Part shown: piece after piece, positions 1 through 6,853 of the stretch | How the letters are laid out: each line of letters starts with the position of its first letter | Numbering within the stretch: the stretch's first letter is position 1 | Assembly (NCBI GenBank): GCA_945860335.1 | Contig: CAMAQW010000047.1 | Location: 1-11,012 of the forward strand | Direction of reading: 5' to 3' | Source: Sediminibacterium ginsengisoli | Lineage (GTDB): Bacteria > Bacteroidota > Bacteroidia > Chitinophagales > Chitinophagaceae | Length of the DNA stretch: 11,012 bases | Notes under the pieces: model-generated | The model's database searches: none | Told to the model about the DNA's origin: nothing | The model's input: the letters and a program-made list of their open reading frames with translations, nothing else | Position numbers and translations under genes: made by a program

Positions 1-795
1 GTTGCCGAAGGTCTTGTGTTTAGTTTTAGAGAGCAAAGTGATTTTGAAGGATTTAAATTAGCCGTGATTGTAAACTTTGGACTAGATACAGCCATTACAG
101 AAGAGCAGTTAAACAAACAAAGTGCGCATAATGTTGCCGAGTTATTATACCAAGAAGCTATTGCACATTACAATCGCCGCCGTGCCGATATGATGGCACA
201 AGCGATGCCGGTGTTTAAGCGTATTCGTTTACAACAGGGCAACCATATCGAAAATGTAATTGTTCCTTTCACGGATGGTAAAAAAGCCATGGAAGTACTT
301 GGCAATATGGATAAAACCCTTGCCACGAGTGGCGCTGCGCTTATCAATGCACTTGAAAGAACTATTGCACTTGCGCATATAGATAATGCTTGGAAAGAGC
401 ATTTGCGTGCCATGGATGATTTAAAACAAAGTGTACAAACAGCTACTTACGAACAAAAAGATCCACTCGTTATTTATAAAATGGAAGCCTTTGAGTTGTT
501 CAAAAAAATGGACACCGAAGTTAATAAAGACATCATAGAGTTTTTATGTCATGCAACCATTCCTTTAACCGAAACAGATCAGGTACAAGAAGGACGTCAA
601 CAAAAAACAGATATGAGTAAGATGAGCGTTACCAAGCAAGATGCTAGTGCTGCGCCTACCGAAAATGATTATTACGATCCTACACCAGAAAAGCAACAGC
701 CAATTACGGTGGGTCCAAAAATTGGAAGAAACGATCCTTGTCCTTGTGGTAGTGGTAAAAAATACAAGGCATGTCATGGAAGAGACGCCGATTAA
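1..795 (+). CDS. secA: Preprotein translocase ATPase SecA, C-terminal part (5' end outside window)
   Basis: SecA is the cytoplasmic motor ATPase that pushes unfolded preproteins through SecYEG. Only the last 264 codons are present; the frame is open from base 1, so the gene starts upstream and the GTG at 16 is internal. Visible parts (window codon numbers): the end of the helical wing region, then the helical scaffold helix AHIDNAWKEHLRAMDDLK around 125-142, followed by the conserved YEQKDPL and IYKMEAFELFKKM segments. A variable, Gln/Asp-rich linker follows (about 195-235). The C-terminal SEC-C zinc motif CPCGSGKKYKACH lies at 247-259, with likely ligands C247, C249, C258 and H259; this tail is known to bind SecB or ribosomes in other bacteria. 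The ATPase motifs lie outside the window. The gene ends with TAA, 15 bases before deoC. Identification is very secure. Confidence 0.97.
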   Translation, partial: VAEGLVFSFREQSDFEGFKLAVIVNFGLDTAITEEQLNKQSAHNVAELLYQEAIAHYNRRRADMMAQAMPVFKRIRLQQGNHIENVIVPFTDGKKAMEVLGNMDKTLATSGAALINALERTIALAHIDNAWKEHLRAMDDLKQSVQTATYEQKDPLVIYKMEAFELFKKMDTEVNKDIIEFLCHATIPLTETDQVQEGRQQKTDMSKMSVTKQDASAAPTENDYYDPTPEKQQPITVGPKIGRNDPCPCGSGKKYKACHGRDAD

Positions 796-810
796 TTTAA
801 TTTTTGATTG

Positions 811-1479
811 ATGCCATTAAACGCTTACATCGACCATACCATTTTAAAGCCTACAACACTTGTTGCAGACATTGAAAAATTGTGTGCGGAGGCCGTGCAG
901 TATGGTTTTGCAGCTGTATGCGTACCACCTAATTTTGTTAAAACAGCCAAGGCTATGCTAGCAGGGACTCCTGTTAAAGTAGCAACCGTTATTGGTTTTC
1001 CATTTGGATACAGTGCGGTAGAATCAAAAATTGCTGAAATTATTTTAGCAGTAGTTGATGGTGCCGATGAGTTAGATGTTGTTGCAAATATTAGCGCTAT
1101 TAAAAATGCCGATTGGGCATATCTCGCTAATGAACTGGGTCATATTTTACCCATTGTTAGAAGTAAAGAAAAAGTAATCAAAGTAATTATTGAATCGGGC
1201 ATTTTAACAGACGATGAAATTATTAAGTGTTGTGAACTCTATGGAGTAGCAGGTATTGATTATTTAAAAACATCGACTGGCTACGCCGAAAAAGGAGCAA
1301 CCATTGAGGCGGTTCAACTCTTTAAAAAGCATTTGCCTTCCAATGTTCAAATTAAAGCGTCTGGGGGCATTAGAGATTACGCATTTGCTAATGCGCTTGT
1401 AGCTGCTGGTGCCACAAGGCTAGGCTGCAGTGCGAGTGTAGCGATTGTTACCGGCGCACCTGCCACCGGAAACTATTAA
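811..1479 (+). CDS. deoC: Deoxyribose-phosphate aldolase
   Basis: This class I aldolase reversibly cleaves 2-deoxy-D-ribose 5-phosphate to glyceraldehyde 3-phosphate and acetaldehyde, the last step in using deoxynucleosides as a carbon source. It is cytoplasmic. The 222-residue product matches the usual 210-260 residue length. The N-terminus YIDHTILKP is diagnostic. DELDVV carries the proton-relay Asp (D89), YLKTSTG the Schiff-base Lys (K153), and IKASGGIRD the second active-site Lys (K182), all by analogy to E. coli D102, K167 and K201. I chose the ATG at 811; an in-frame TTG at 808 is directly next to it and would add one residue. No other deo gene (phosphorylase, phosphopentomutase) is in the window, so it is not part of a classical deo operon here. 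The C-terminal AIVTGAPATGNY is a short tail after the barrel. Confidence 0.96.
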   Translation: MPLNAYIDHTILKPTTLVADIEKLCAEAVQYGFAAVCVPPNFVKTAKAMLAGTPVKVATVIGFPFGYSAVESKIAEIILAVVDGADELDVVANISAIKNADWAYLANELGHILPIVRSKEKVIKVIIESGILTDDEIIKCCELYGVAGIDYLKTSTGYAEKGATIEAVQLFKKHLPSNVQIKASGGIRDYAFANALVAAGATRLGCSASVAIVTGAPATGNY

Positions 1480-1498
1480 AGTTGTAACTTGGTAACAC

Positions 1499-1513
1499 TA
1501 CAAATTATTTGTA
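1499..1513. repeat. 15-base near-perfect dyad next to the SPOR gene start
   Basis: TACAAAT-T-ATTTGTA is a 7+7 base perfect inverted repeat around a single central base, and it ends directly at the ATG of the SPOR gene (1514). With a one-base centre it would suit a DNA-binding dimer better than a full RNA hairpin; as RNA, five pairs with a five-base loop are possible and could cover the start site. Short AT-rich palindromes arise often by chance in such DNA, so any function is conjecture. Confidence 0.3.
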
Positions 1514-1948
1514 ATGAAAAATAACCCTGCTTGTTCACTTGCCTTTTTTATTGCTTCCCTATTTTTTGCGGCAGGGGCTAGTGCAGCAGATACCATTGTT
1601 GTTATTAAAGATCCACGGTTAGATATTTTATCACAAAAGCAGGCCTTAATTAATAAGCGCACGTCGGTGCTTACCAGTAATGGAAAAGTAAAAGGATTTA
1701 GAATTCAAATTACAAGCACGAGTAGTCGTGATCAAGCATTTAATGCAAAGGCGGCTGTGCAATCAAAATTTCCTGATCAAAAAGTATATACCACTTATCA
1801 GGCACCTTTATTTAAAGTACGCGTTGGTGATTTTATAAAAAGAGAGGACGCCGAAAAGTATAGAAAATTAATGCTCGCTATTTTTCCAACTGGCATGTAT
1901 GTGGTGGAAGATGTAGTAGAAGCAGTATTAGAAGATACCTATCAATAA
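1514..1948 (+). CDS. Exported SPOR-domain protein
   Basis: This is a small envelope protein of 144 residues. The N-terminus MKNNP followed by a hydrophobic stretch (about 8-20) and ASA|AD looks like a Sec signal peptide cleaved near residue 24. A short linker with charged residues follows (26-58). A single SPOR domain occupies about 60-135, starting at GFRIQITSTSSRDQAFNAK and including the typical second half YQAPLFKVRVGDF with EDAEKYRKLM. SPOR domains are known to bind peptidoglycan strands lacking stem peptides, often at division sites, so a periplasmic cell-wall-binding role is likely. There is no catalytic domain, and no lipobox Cys is positioned for lipidation (C7 lies before the hydrophobic core). 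It starts 34 bases after deoC and ends 14 bases before the amidohydrolase, so co-transcription is plausible. The specific role is unknown. Confidence 0.85.
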   Translation: MKNNPACSLAFFIASLFFAAGASAADTIVVIKDPRLDILSQKQALINKRTSVLTSNGKVKGFRIQITSTSSRDQAFNAKAAVQSKFPDQKVYTTYQAPLFKVRVGDFIKREDAEKYRKLMLAIFPTGMYVVEDVVEAVLEDTYQ

Positions 1949-1962
1949 ATGACAAATTATAT

Positions 1963-3150
1963 ATGAGTCAATTACAAGAAAAAATTAAAGCATTAGCAAA
2001 AGAATTTGCACCAGCACAAATTGCTGTGCGTCATCATTTGCATGCAAACCCAGAGTTAAGTTATCAAGAATTTGAAACGGCTAAGTATGTGAAAGCGCAA
2101 TTAGCAGCTATGGGCATTGCTTCTGACGAAAAAGCAACCACTGGACTTGTAGCAGTTATTGAAGGTAAAAACCCTTCGTCCCGAATCATTGCGCTTCGTG
2201 CCGACATGGATGCACTTCCTATTCAAGAACAAAATGATGTGCCCTACAAATCAACGGTAGCAGGCGTTATGCATGCTTGCGGTCATGATGTACATACCAC
2301 TATTTTACTAGGCGCTGCAAAAATTTTAGTAGCCACAAAGGATAGTTGGGAAGGTACTGTAAAATTATTTTTTCAACCTGGTGAAGAAAAAAATCCGGGT
2401 GGTGCAAGCTATATGATTAGAGATGGTGCACTTCAAAATCCAGCACCGGAAGCGATTGTTGCGCTGCACGTGCATCCAGGACTTGATACGGGCAAATTAA
2501 GTTTTAGAAAAGGTAGGGTCATGGCAAGTGCCGATGAACTATATATAACCATTAAAGGTTCTGGTGGTCATGCGGCATCTCCACATTTGGCACCTGATAC
2601 TATTTTAATTGCATCGCAAGTAATTATAAGTTTACAACAAATTATTTCGCGTAACCGAAATCCAGTTTCTCCATCTGTATTATCTATTTGCTCTGTGCAA
2701 GGCGGTAATACCACCAATGTAATTCCTTCCGAAGTAAAACTCATGGGAACCTTTAGAGCCATGGATGAAACTTGGAGACATAAAGCACACGAGTTAATTA
2801 CCAAAACTGCAAAAGGAGTTGCCGAGTCGATGGGAGCAGAAATTGACATTCTCATTGATGTGGGTTATCCAACAGTAAACAATGATCCTGCTTTTACAGA
2901 AACAGCTTGGAAATTAGCCGATGATTATATGGGGGCGCAAAATGTGCTAGAAACAGAAATGCGAATGGGAGCCGAAGATTTTGGTTATTATAGCCAAGAA
3001 ATTCCGGGTTGCTTTTTTAGGCTAGGGGTACGCAACGAGGCAGCTGGGATTGTTCATAATGTGCATACGCCTCATTTTGACATTGATGAAAATGCCATTG
3101 AAATAGGCATGGGGATGATGGCATGGCTAGGCGCAACCGCTCATACATAA
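1963..3150 (+). CDS. M20D family amidohydrolase (N-acyl-amino-acid / hippurate hydrolase type)
   Basis: This is a metal-dependent hydrolase of the M20D group, which removes acyl or related groups from amino acids (hippurate, N-acetyl amino acids, auxin conjugates, N-acetyl-diaminopimelate). Its 395 residues match the family. Motifs: RADMDALPIQE (79-89), HACGHDVHTT (104-113) with likely metal ligands C106 and H108, PGEEKNPGGA (139-148) with E141/E142, ALHVHP (167-172) with ligand H169, the dimerisation-domain GSGGHAASPH (199-208), MGAEDFGYYSQ (335-345), and HNVHTPHF (365-372) with ligand H368. These assignments follow the plant IAA-amino-acid hydrolase fold. There is no signal peptide, so it is probably cytoplasmic. 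It lies 14 bases after the SPOR gene, probably in the same transcript. The substrate cannot be read from sequence; dapE or hippurate hydrolase labels would be guesses. Confidence 0.9.
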   Translation: MSQLQEKIKALAKEFAPAQIAVRHHLHANPELSYQEFETAKYVKAQLAAMGIASDEKATTGLVAVIEGKNPSSRIIALRADMDALPIQEQNDVPYKSTVAGVMHACGHDVHTTILLGAAKILVATKDSWEGTVKLFFQPGEEKNPGGASYMIRDGALQNPAPEAIVALHVHPGLDTGKLSFRKGRVMASADELYITIKGSGGHAASPHLAPDTILIASQVIISLQQIISRNRNPVSPSVLSICSVQGGNTTNVIPSEVKLMGTFRAMDETWRHKAHELITKTAKGVAESMGAEIDILIDVGYPTVNNDPAFTETAWKLADDYMGAQNVLETEMRMGAEDFGYYSQEIPGCFFRLGVRNEAAGIVHNVHTPHFDIDENAIEIGMGMMAWLGATAHT

Positions 3151-3165
3151 GGAATTGCGTATTTT

Positions 3166-3183
3166 GGCAAACAAGTGTTAGCC
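3166..3183 (+). terminator. Weak hairpin after the amidohydrolase gene
   Basis: Sixteen bases after the amidohydrolase stop, GGCAAAC...GTTAGCC can fold into three G/C pairs, one A-A mismatch and three further pairs around a four-base loop, followed by only TTTAAG. It is the only hairpin I see in the 3151-3228 gap and would be a poor intrinsic terminator. The gap may instead be read through. Confidence 0.22.
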
Positions 3184-3198
3184 TTTAAGAATTAATGG

Positions 3199-3206
3199 TA
3201 AATTTG
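3199..3206 (+). promoter_or_regulatory. Bacteroidota-type -7 promoter element before maeB
   Basis: TAAATTTG matches all fixed positions of the Bacteroidota -7 element TAnnTTTG and ends 22 bases before the maeB ATG at 3229, implying a leader of about 15-18 bases. I see no good TTTG -33 box at the expected distance (the nearest TTTG, 3163-3166, is too far away), so this rests on the -7 match and its placement in the only gap between the amidohydrolase and maeB. Confidence 0.42.
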
Positions 3207-3228
3207 TAATTCGAACAAAACAATACAG

Positions 3229-5571
3229 ATGGCAAAAAACAATGACCTCCGCAGAGAACAAGCCCTCGAATACCACGCTAGTGGTAGACCTGGTAAAATA
3301 GAGGTGGTGCCTACTAAAGAGGCCAAAACCCAACGAGATTTGTCGCTTGCTTATAGCCCAGGGGTAGCAGAGCCTTGTAAAGAAATTCACGAAAATATTG
3401 AAGAGGTATATAGATATACGGCTAAAGGAAATTTAGTAGCCGTAATTACCAACGGAACCGCTGTGTTAGGGCTAGGTGATATTGGTCCAGAAGCGAGTAA
3501 GCCGGTAATGGAAGGAAAGGGCGTACTCTTCAAAATATTTGCAGACATTGACGTTTTTGATATTGAGATCAATGAAAAAGATCCCGAAAAGTTTGTACAA
3601 ATTGTAAAAGCATTGGAGCCAACATTTGGTGGCATTAACTTAGAAGATATTAAAGCGCCCGAATGTTTTTACATTGAGCAGCAGCTAAAGGAGCAAATGA
3701 AAATTCCGGTGATGCACGACGATCAGCACGGAACGGCGATTATTAGCGGCGCTGCATTATTAAATGCATTGGAACTTCAAAAAAAGAAAATTGATCGTGT
3801 ACGTTTTGTTGTGAATGGTGCAGGCGCAGCAGCTATGGCTTGTGTGCAGTTGTATGTTGCACTTGGTGCACGTTACGAAAACTTTATCATGTTTGATAAA
3901 GACGGTGTTTTACATGAAGGCCGTACCGATTTAGATGCTACCCGCAAAAAATTTGCTGTAAAAAAATCAGATAGTACACTTGCAAAAGCCATGCGTGACG
4001 CCGATGTTTTTTTAGGGCTTAGTATTGGTGGTGTTGTAACGCAAGACATGATAAAATCAATGGCCAAAAATCCAATTGTTTTTGCCATGGCAAATCCGGA
4101 TCCAGAAATTTCTTATGAAGATGCAACAGAAGTTCGTAAAGATATTATCATGGCAACGGGCCGAACCGATTATCCAAACCAAGTAAACAATGTATTAGGG
4201 TTCCCTTATATTTTTAGAGGTGCACTTGATGTGCGTGCTACAAAAATTAACGAAGCCATGAAGCTGGCTGCTGTAAAGGCTTTAGCAGAGCTTGCTAAAA
4301 CGGCAGTACCTGATATTGTAAACCTCGCTTACAATCAATCTAGTATGAGTTTTGGTCCAGAATATATTATTCCAAAACCACTAGATCCTCGTTTACTTGC
4401 TACGGTAGCACCTGCAGTTGCAAAGGCTGCTGTAGAATCTGGTGTGGCACAAAAACCCATTCAAAACTGGGACGCTTACACCCTTCAATTAAATAAACGT
4501 TTAGGACTTGATAATCAATTGATACGTGTTATTGGTAACAAAGCAAGACGTGATCCTAAGCGTTTGGTTTTTGCTGAGGCCGATAACCAAAAAGTATTAA
4601 AGGCAGCAAGTATTATTTATGATGATGGTATTGCATATCCTATATTACTCGGTGATCCAGTAAAAATTAACGCTATTGCAGCGGAGCATAATATTGATTT
4701 AACGGATATTCCTATCATCGATTCACGCAGTGATGAGATGGAAGCGAAGCGTGAATTTTATGGCGAACTATTCTTTAAAAAACGCCAGCGTAAAGGCTTT
4801 AATCATTACGAGAGCATTAAAATTATGAAAGACCGCAACCATTTTGGTTGTATGATGGTTGAAACCGGTGATGCCGATGCAATGCTATCTGGGCTTACAA
4901 AAAATTATGCCGAAGCCATTAGACCAGCACTTCAAATTATAGGTACCGAAGAAGGCGTTAAAAAAATTGCTGGCATGTATTTATTATTAACCAAACGTGG
5001 CCCGATATTTTTAGCGGACACAACAGTTAATTTTAATCCCAATGCAGAGGAGTTAGCCGACATTGCTATGATGGTTGCTAAAGAGGTAAGAAATTTTAAT
5101 ATCACGCCACGTATTGCAATGCTTAGTTATAGCAACTTTGGTAGTTCAGATTCTGATGAAGCCAAGGTGGTAGCAGAAGCTACACGCATTTTAAAGCAGC
5201 GTAATCCTTCTTTAATTGTGGATGGTGAAATGCAGGCAAGTATGGCTTTCAATAAAGAAATACTAAAAGACAATTACGGGTTCAGTGATTTAGTGGACGA
5301 AGATGTTAACGTACTTATTTTCCCTAACCTAACTTCTGGTAACGTTGCCTACAACCTATTAAGAGAAATTGGTGGTGCGGATGCTATTGGACCTATTTTG
5401 TTAGGGCTTAAAAAGCCGGTACACGTTCTTCAATTAGGAAGCTCTGTAAGAAGTATCATTAATATGGCGCTTGTTGCTGTAGTAGATGCGCAGTTAAAAT
5501 CGCGTATTGACACAGACGATGCCGTACAGCGTAGTAGTTGGTGGAAGCGCCTCAAAAAGAAAAAGAAATAG
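3229..5571 (+). CDS. maeB: NADP-dependent malic enzyme with C-terminal phosphotransacetylase-like domain
   Basis: This enzyme oxidatively decarboxylates malate to pyruvate and CO2, usually producing NADPH, in the cytoplasm. The 780-residue fusion has the usual MaeB length. The malic enzyme part (about 1-425) shows SLAYSPGVAEPC (Y42, likely general acid), TNGTAVLGLGDIGP (74-87), EGKGVLFK (95-102; K97, likely catalytic Lys), VMHDDQHGTA (161-170; metal-site D164/D165) and the nucleotide-binding loop VVNGAGAAA (194-202). The second part (about 430-760) is phosphate-acetyltransferase-like, with FAEADNQKVLKAA, GDADAMLSGLTKNY and LTSGNVAYNL; in MaeB proteins it is regulatory, sensing acetyl-CoA, rather than catalytic. 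The protein ends in the very basic WWKRLKKKKK. Cofactor preference is taken from the family, not proven here. It probably heads the transcript that continues into the MlaE-like gene 20 bases downstream. Confidence 0.95.
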   Translation: MAKNNDLRREQALEYHASGRPGKIEVVPTKEAKTQRDLSLAYSPGVAEPCKEIHENIEEVYRYTAKGNLVAVITNGTAVLGLGDIGPEASKPVMEGKGVLFKIFADIDVFDIEINEKDPEKFVQIVKALEPTFGGINLEDIKAPECFYIEQQLKEQMKIPVMHDDQHGTAIISGAALLNALELQKKKIDRVRFVVNGAGAAAMACVQLYVALGARYENFIMFDKDGVLHEGRTDLDATRKKFAVKKSDSTLAKAMRDADVFLGLSIGGVVTQDMIKSMAKNPIVFAMANPDPEISYEDATEVRKDIIMATGRTDYPNQVNNVLGFPYIFRGALDVRATKINEAMKLAAVKALAELAKTAVPDIVNLAYNQSSMSFGPEYIIPKPLDPRLLATVAPAVAKAAVESGVAQKPIQNWDAYTLQLNKRLGLDNQLIRVIGNKARRDPKRLVFAEADNQKVLKAASIIYDDGIAYPILLGDPVKINAIAAEHNIDLTDIPIIDSRSDEMEAKREFYGELFFKKRQRKGFNHYESIKIMKDRNHFGCMMVETGDADAMLSGLTKNYAEAIRPALQIIGTEEGVKKIAGMYLLLTKRGPIFLADTTVNFNPNAEELADIAMMVAKEVRNFNITPRIAMLSYSNFGSSDSDEAKVVAEATRILKQRNPSLIVDGEMQASMAFNKEILKDNYGFSDLVDEDVNVLIFPNLTSGNVAYNLLREIGGADAIGPILLGLKKPVHVLQLGSSVRSIINMALVAVVDAQLKSRIDTDDAVQRSSWWKRLKKKKK

Positions 5572-5591
5572 TTTAATTTATTTAGCTCTAG

Positions 5592-6332
5592 ATGAATCTT
5601 ATTACGCATTTCGGAAATTATTTGCTCATGTTAAAAGGCATGTTTACCAAGCCCGAAAACCTGCGTATGTATTGGAAGGAGTTTGTGCATCAAGCAGTAG
5701 AAATTGGCGTAGGCTCTTTACCCATTGTTGTTATCATTTCTGTTTTTTTAGGGGCTGTTACAACCGTGCAAACAACGTATCAGTTGGTGAGTCCGCTCGT
5801 ACCACTTTCTACCATTGCACAAATTGTGCGTGATGGATTGCTTCTTGAATTATCACCTACGGTTGTATGTATTGTGCTAGCTGGTGTGGCCGGCAGTAAA
5901 ATTGCAAGTGAGCTTGGTAACATGCGCGTGAGTGAACAAATTGATGCACTAGAAATAATGGGTATTAATACCAAGAGCTATTTGATACTTCCAAAAATCA
6001 TCGCCTCAATGCTTGTGATTCCTTGCCTTATCACACTATCTGTTGCTTTAGGTATTTGGGGTGGTCGTTTGGCAGGACATTATACAGGGCTTATATCTAC
6101 AGATATTTATGACGCAGGTCTTCGTCAAAATTTAAATACTTTTTATATCAATTTTGCACTTTACAAGGCATACACATTTGCGTTTATTATTAGTACCATT
6201 TCTGCGTATTATGGATATTATGTAAAAGGCGGCGCACTCGAAATTGGTAGAGCAAGTACCAGTGCGGTTGTGGTTAGTTGCATTTTAATTTTGATTTCCG
6301 ATTACATATTGGCATTACTTCTTTTAGGTTAA
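5592..6332 (+). CDS. mlaE: MlaE-family ABC lipid-transport permease
   Basis: This is an inner-membrane permease of the MlaE (YrbE/TGD1) family, which works with an ATPase (MlaF) and an MCE protein (MlaD) to move phospholipids or other lipids between the membranes of the envelope. Its 246 residues fit. Membrane segments are visible at about 42-62, 86-104, 134-158, 190-212 and 222-245. The family signature runs from AGVAGSKIASELGNMR (97-112) into VSEQIDALEIMGINT (113-127), the cytoplasmic coupling region that contacts the ATPase. An N-terminal amphipathic stretch precedes the first membrane segment, as in MlaE. Neither an MlaF ATPase nor an MCE-domain protein is encoded beside it here, which is unusual. 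The ATG at 5592 is the first methionine of the frame that keeps the full N-terminal helix, 20 bases after maeB. Confidence 0.9.
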   Translation: MNLITHFGNYLLMLKGMFTKPENLRMYWKEFVHQAVEIGVGSLPIVVIISVFLGAVTTVQTTYQLVSPLVPLSTIAQIVRDGLLLELSPTVVCIVLAGVAGSKIASELGNMRVSEQIDALEIMGINTKSYLILPKIIASMLVIPCLITLSVALGIWGGRLAGHYTGLISTDIYDAGLRQNLNTFYINFALYKAYTFAFIISTISAYYGYYVKGGALEIGRASTSAVVVSCILILISDYILALLLLG

Positions 6333-6341
6333 ACTAATTTT

Positions 6342-6848
6342 ATGACACCTAATTTTGCAGCGTTTCGCGCATTAATTATGCATCCAGTTAAATTCTGGCT
6401 GTACATGTTGGTTAAGCTTCCGATGGGTTTTTTGGCAGGGTTAAAGCTTACGCAGTTGGAGCCGGGTCATGCCGCGGTGCAAGTAAAATACAAATGGCTT
6501 ACGCAAAATCCATTTGGGTCTATGTATTTTGCCGTGCTTTCTATGGCCGCAGAGTTTAGTACTGGTATTTTATGCCTCGCAAATATTTACAAATCGGATC
6601 CAGCCATTAGTATGCTTGTTGTAAAAATGGAATCTCATTTTTATAAAAAAGCAGTGGGGGTTATTACATTTACCTGTAATGATGGAGATGCTATTATTGA
6701 TATTGTTAAAACAGCTAAGGAAACAGGAGAGGGCGTTACCCTTGTTAGTAAATCCACTGGCGTTAATCAGAACGGTGAAGTTGTTGCCGAATTTTTTATT
6801 ACATGGAGCCTTAAAACAAAGGCTTCAAAAAGTTTCACAGCTAAATAA
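6342..6848 (+). CDS. DUF4442-family hotdog-fold protein
   Basis: This 168-residue protein resembles the DUF4442 group of hotdog-fold (thioesterase-like) proteins. Supporting features are the N-terminal hydrophobic helix with FLAGLKLTQLEPGHAAV (about 30-46), the family-type run KWLTQNPFGSMYFAVLSMAAE (51-71; N56 and E71 conserved in type), and KKAVGVITFTCNDGD (102-116) in the strand region. Hotdog folds commonly hydrolyse or bind acyl-CoA or acyl-ACP, but I cannot assign a substrate and no activity is established for this group as far as I know. It is probably cytoplasmic; the stretch at 15-34 is hydrophobic enough for membrane contact. It sits 9 bases after the MlaE-like gene and 5 bases before the nuclease gene, so it is almost certainly co-transcribed. 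Its placement beside a lipid permease makes an acyl-lipid role attractive but unproven. Confidence 0.75.
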   Translation: MTPNFAAFRALIMHPVKFWLYMLVKLPMGFLAGLKLTQLEPGHAAVQVKYKWLTQNPFGSMYFAVLSMAAEFSTGILCLANIYKSDPAISMLVVKMESHFYKKAVGVITFTCNDGDAIIDIVKTAKETGEGVTLVSKSTGVNQNGEVVAEFFITWSLKTKASKSFTAK

Positions 6849-6853
6849 TTTAC

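Noticed and set aside
803..806. TTTG preceded by AATT just before deoC as a -7 promoter element
   Set aside because: The TA of TAnnTTTG is absent and the site is only four bases from the ATG at 811, too close for a normal transcript start.
5507..5833. A 108-codon plus-strand frame spanning the maeB/mlaE junction
   Set aside because: It overlaps the ends of two well-supported genes in another frame, and its product is Cys/Arg-rich with no family likeness.
6341..6350. Shared start sequence TATGACACCT at the DUF4442 gene (6341) and the deacetylase gene (10461)
   Set aside because: The match is only ten bases and reflects the same first codons (Met-Thr-Pro); the proteins are otherwise unrelated.
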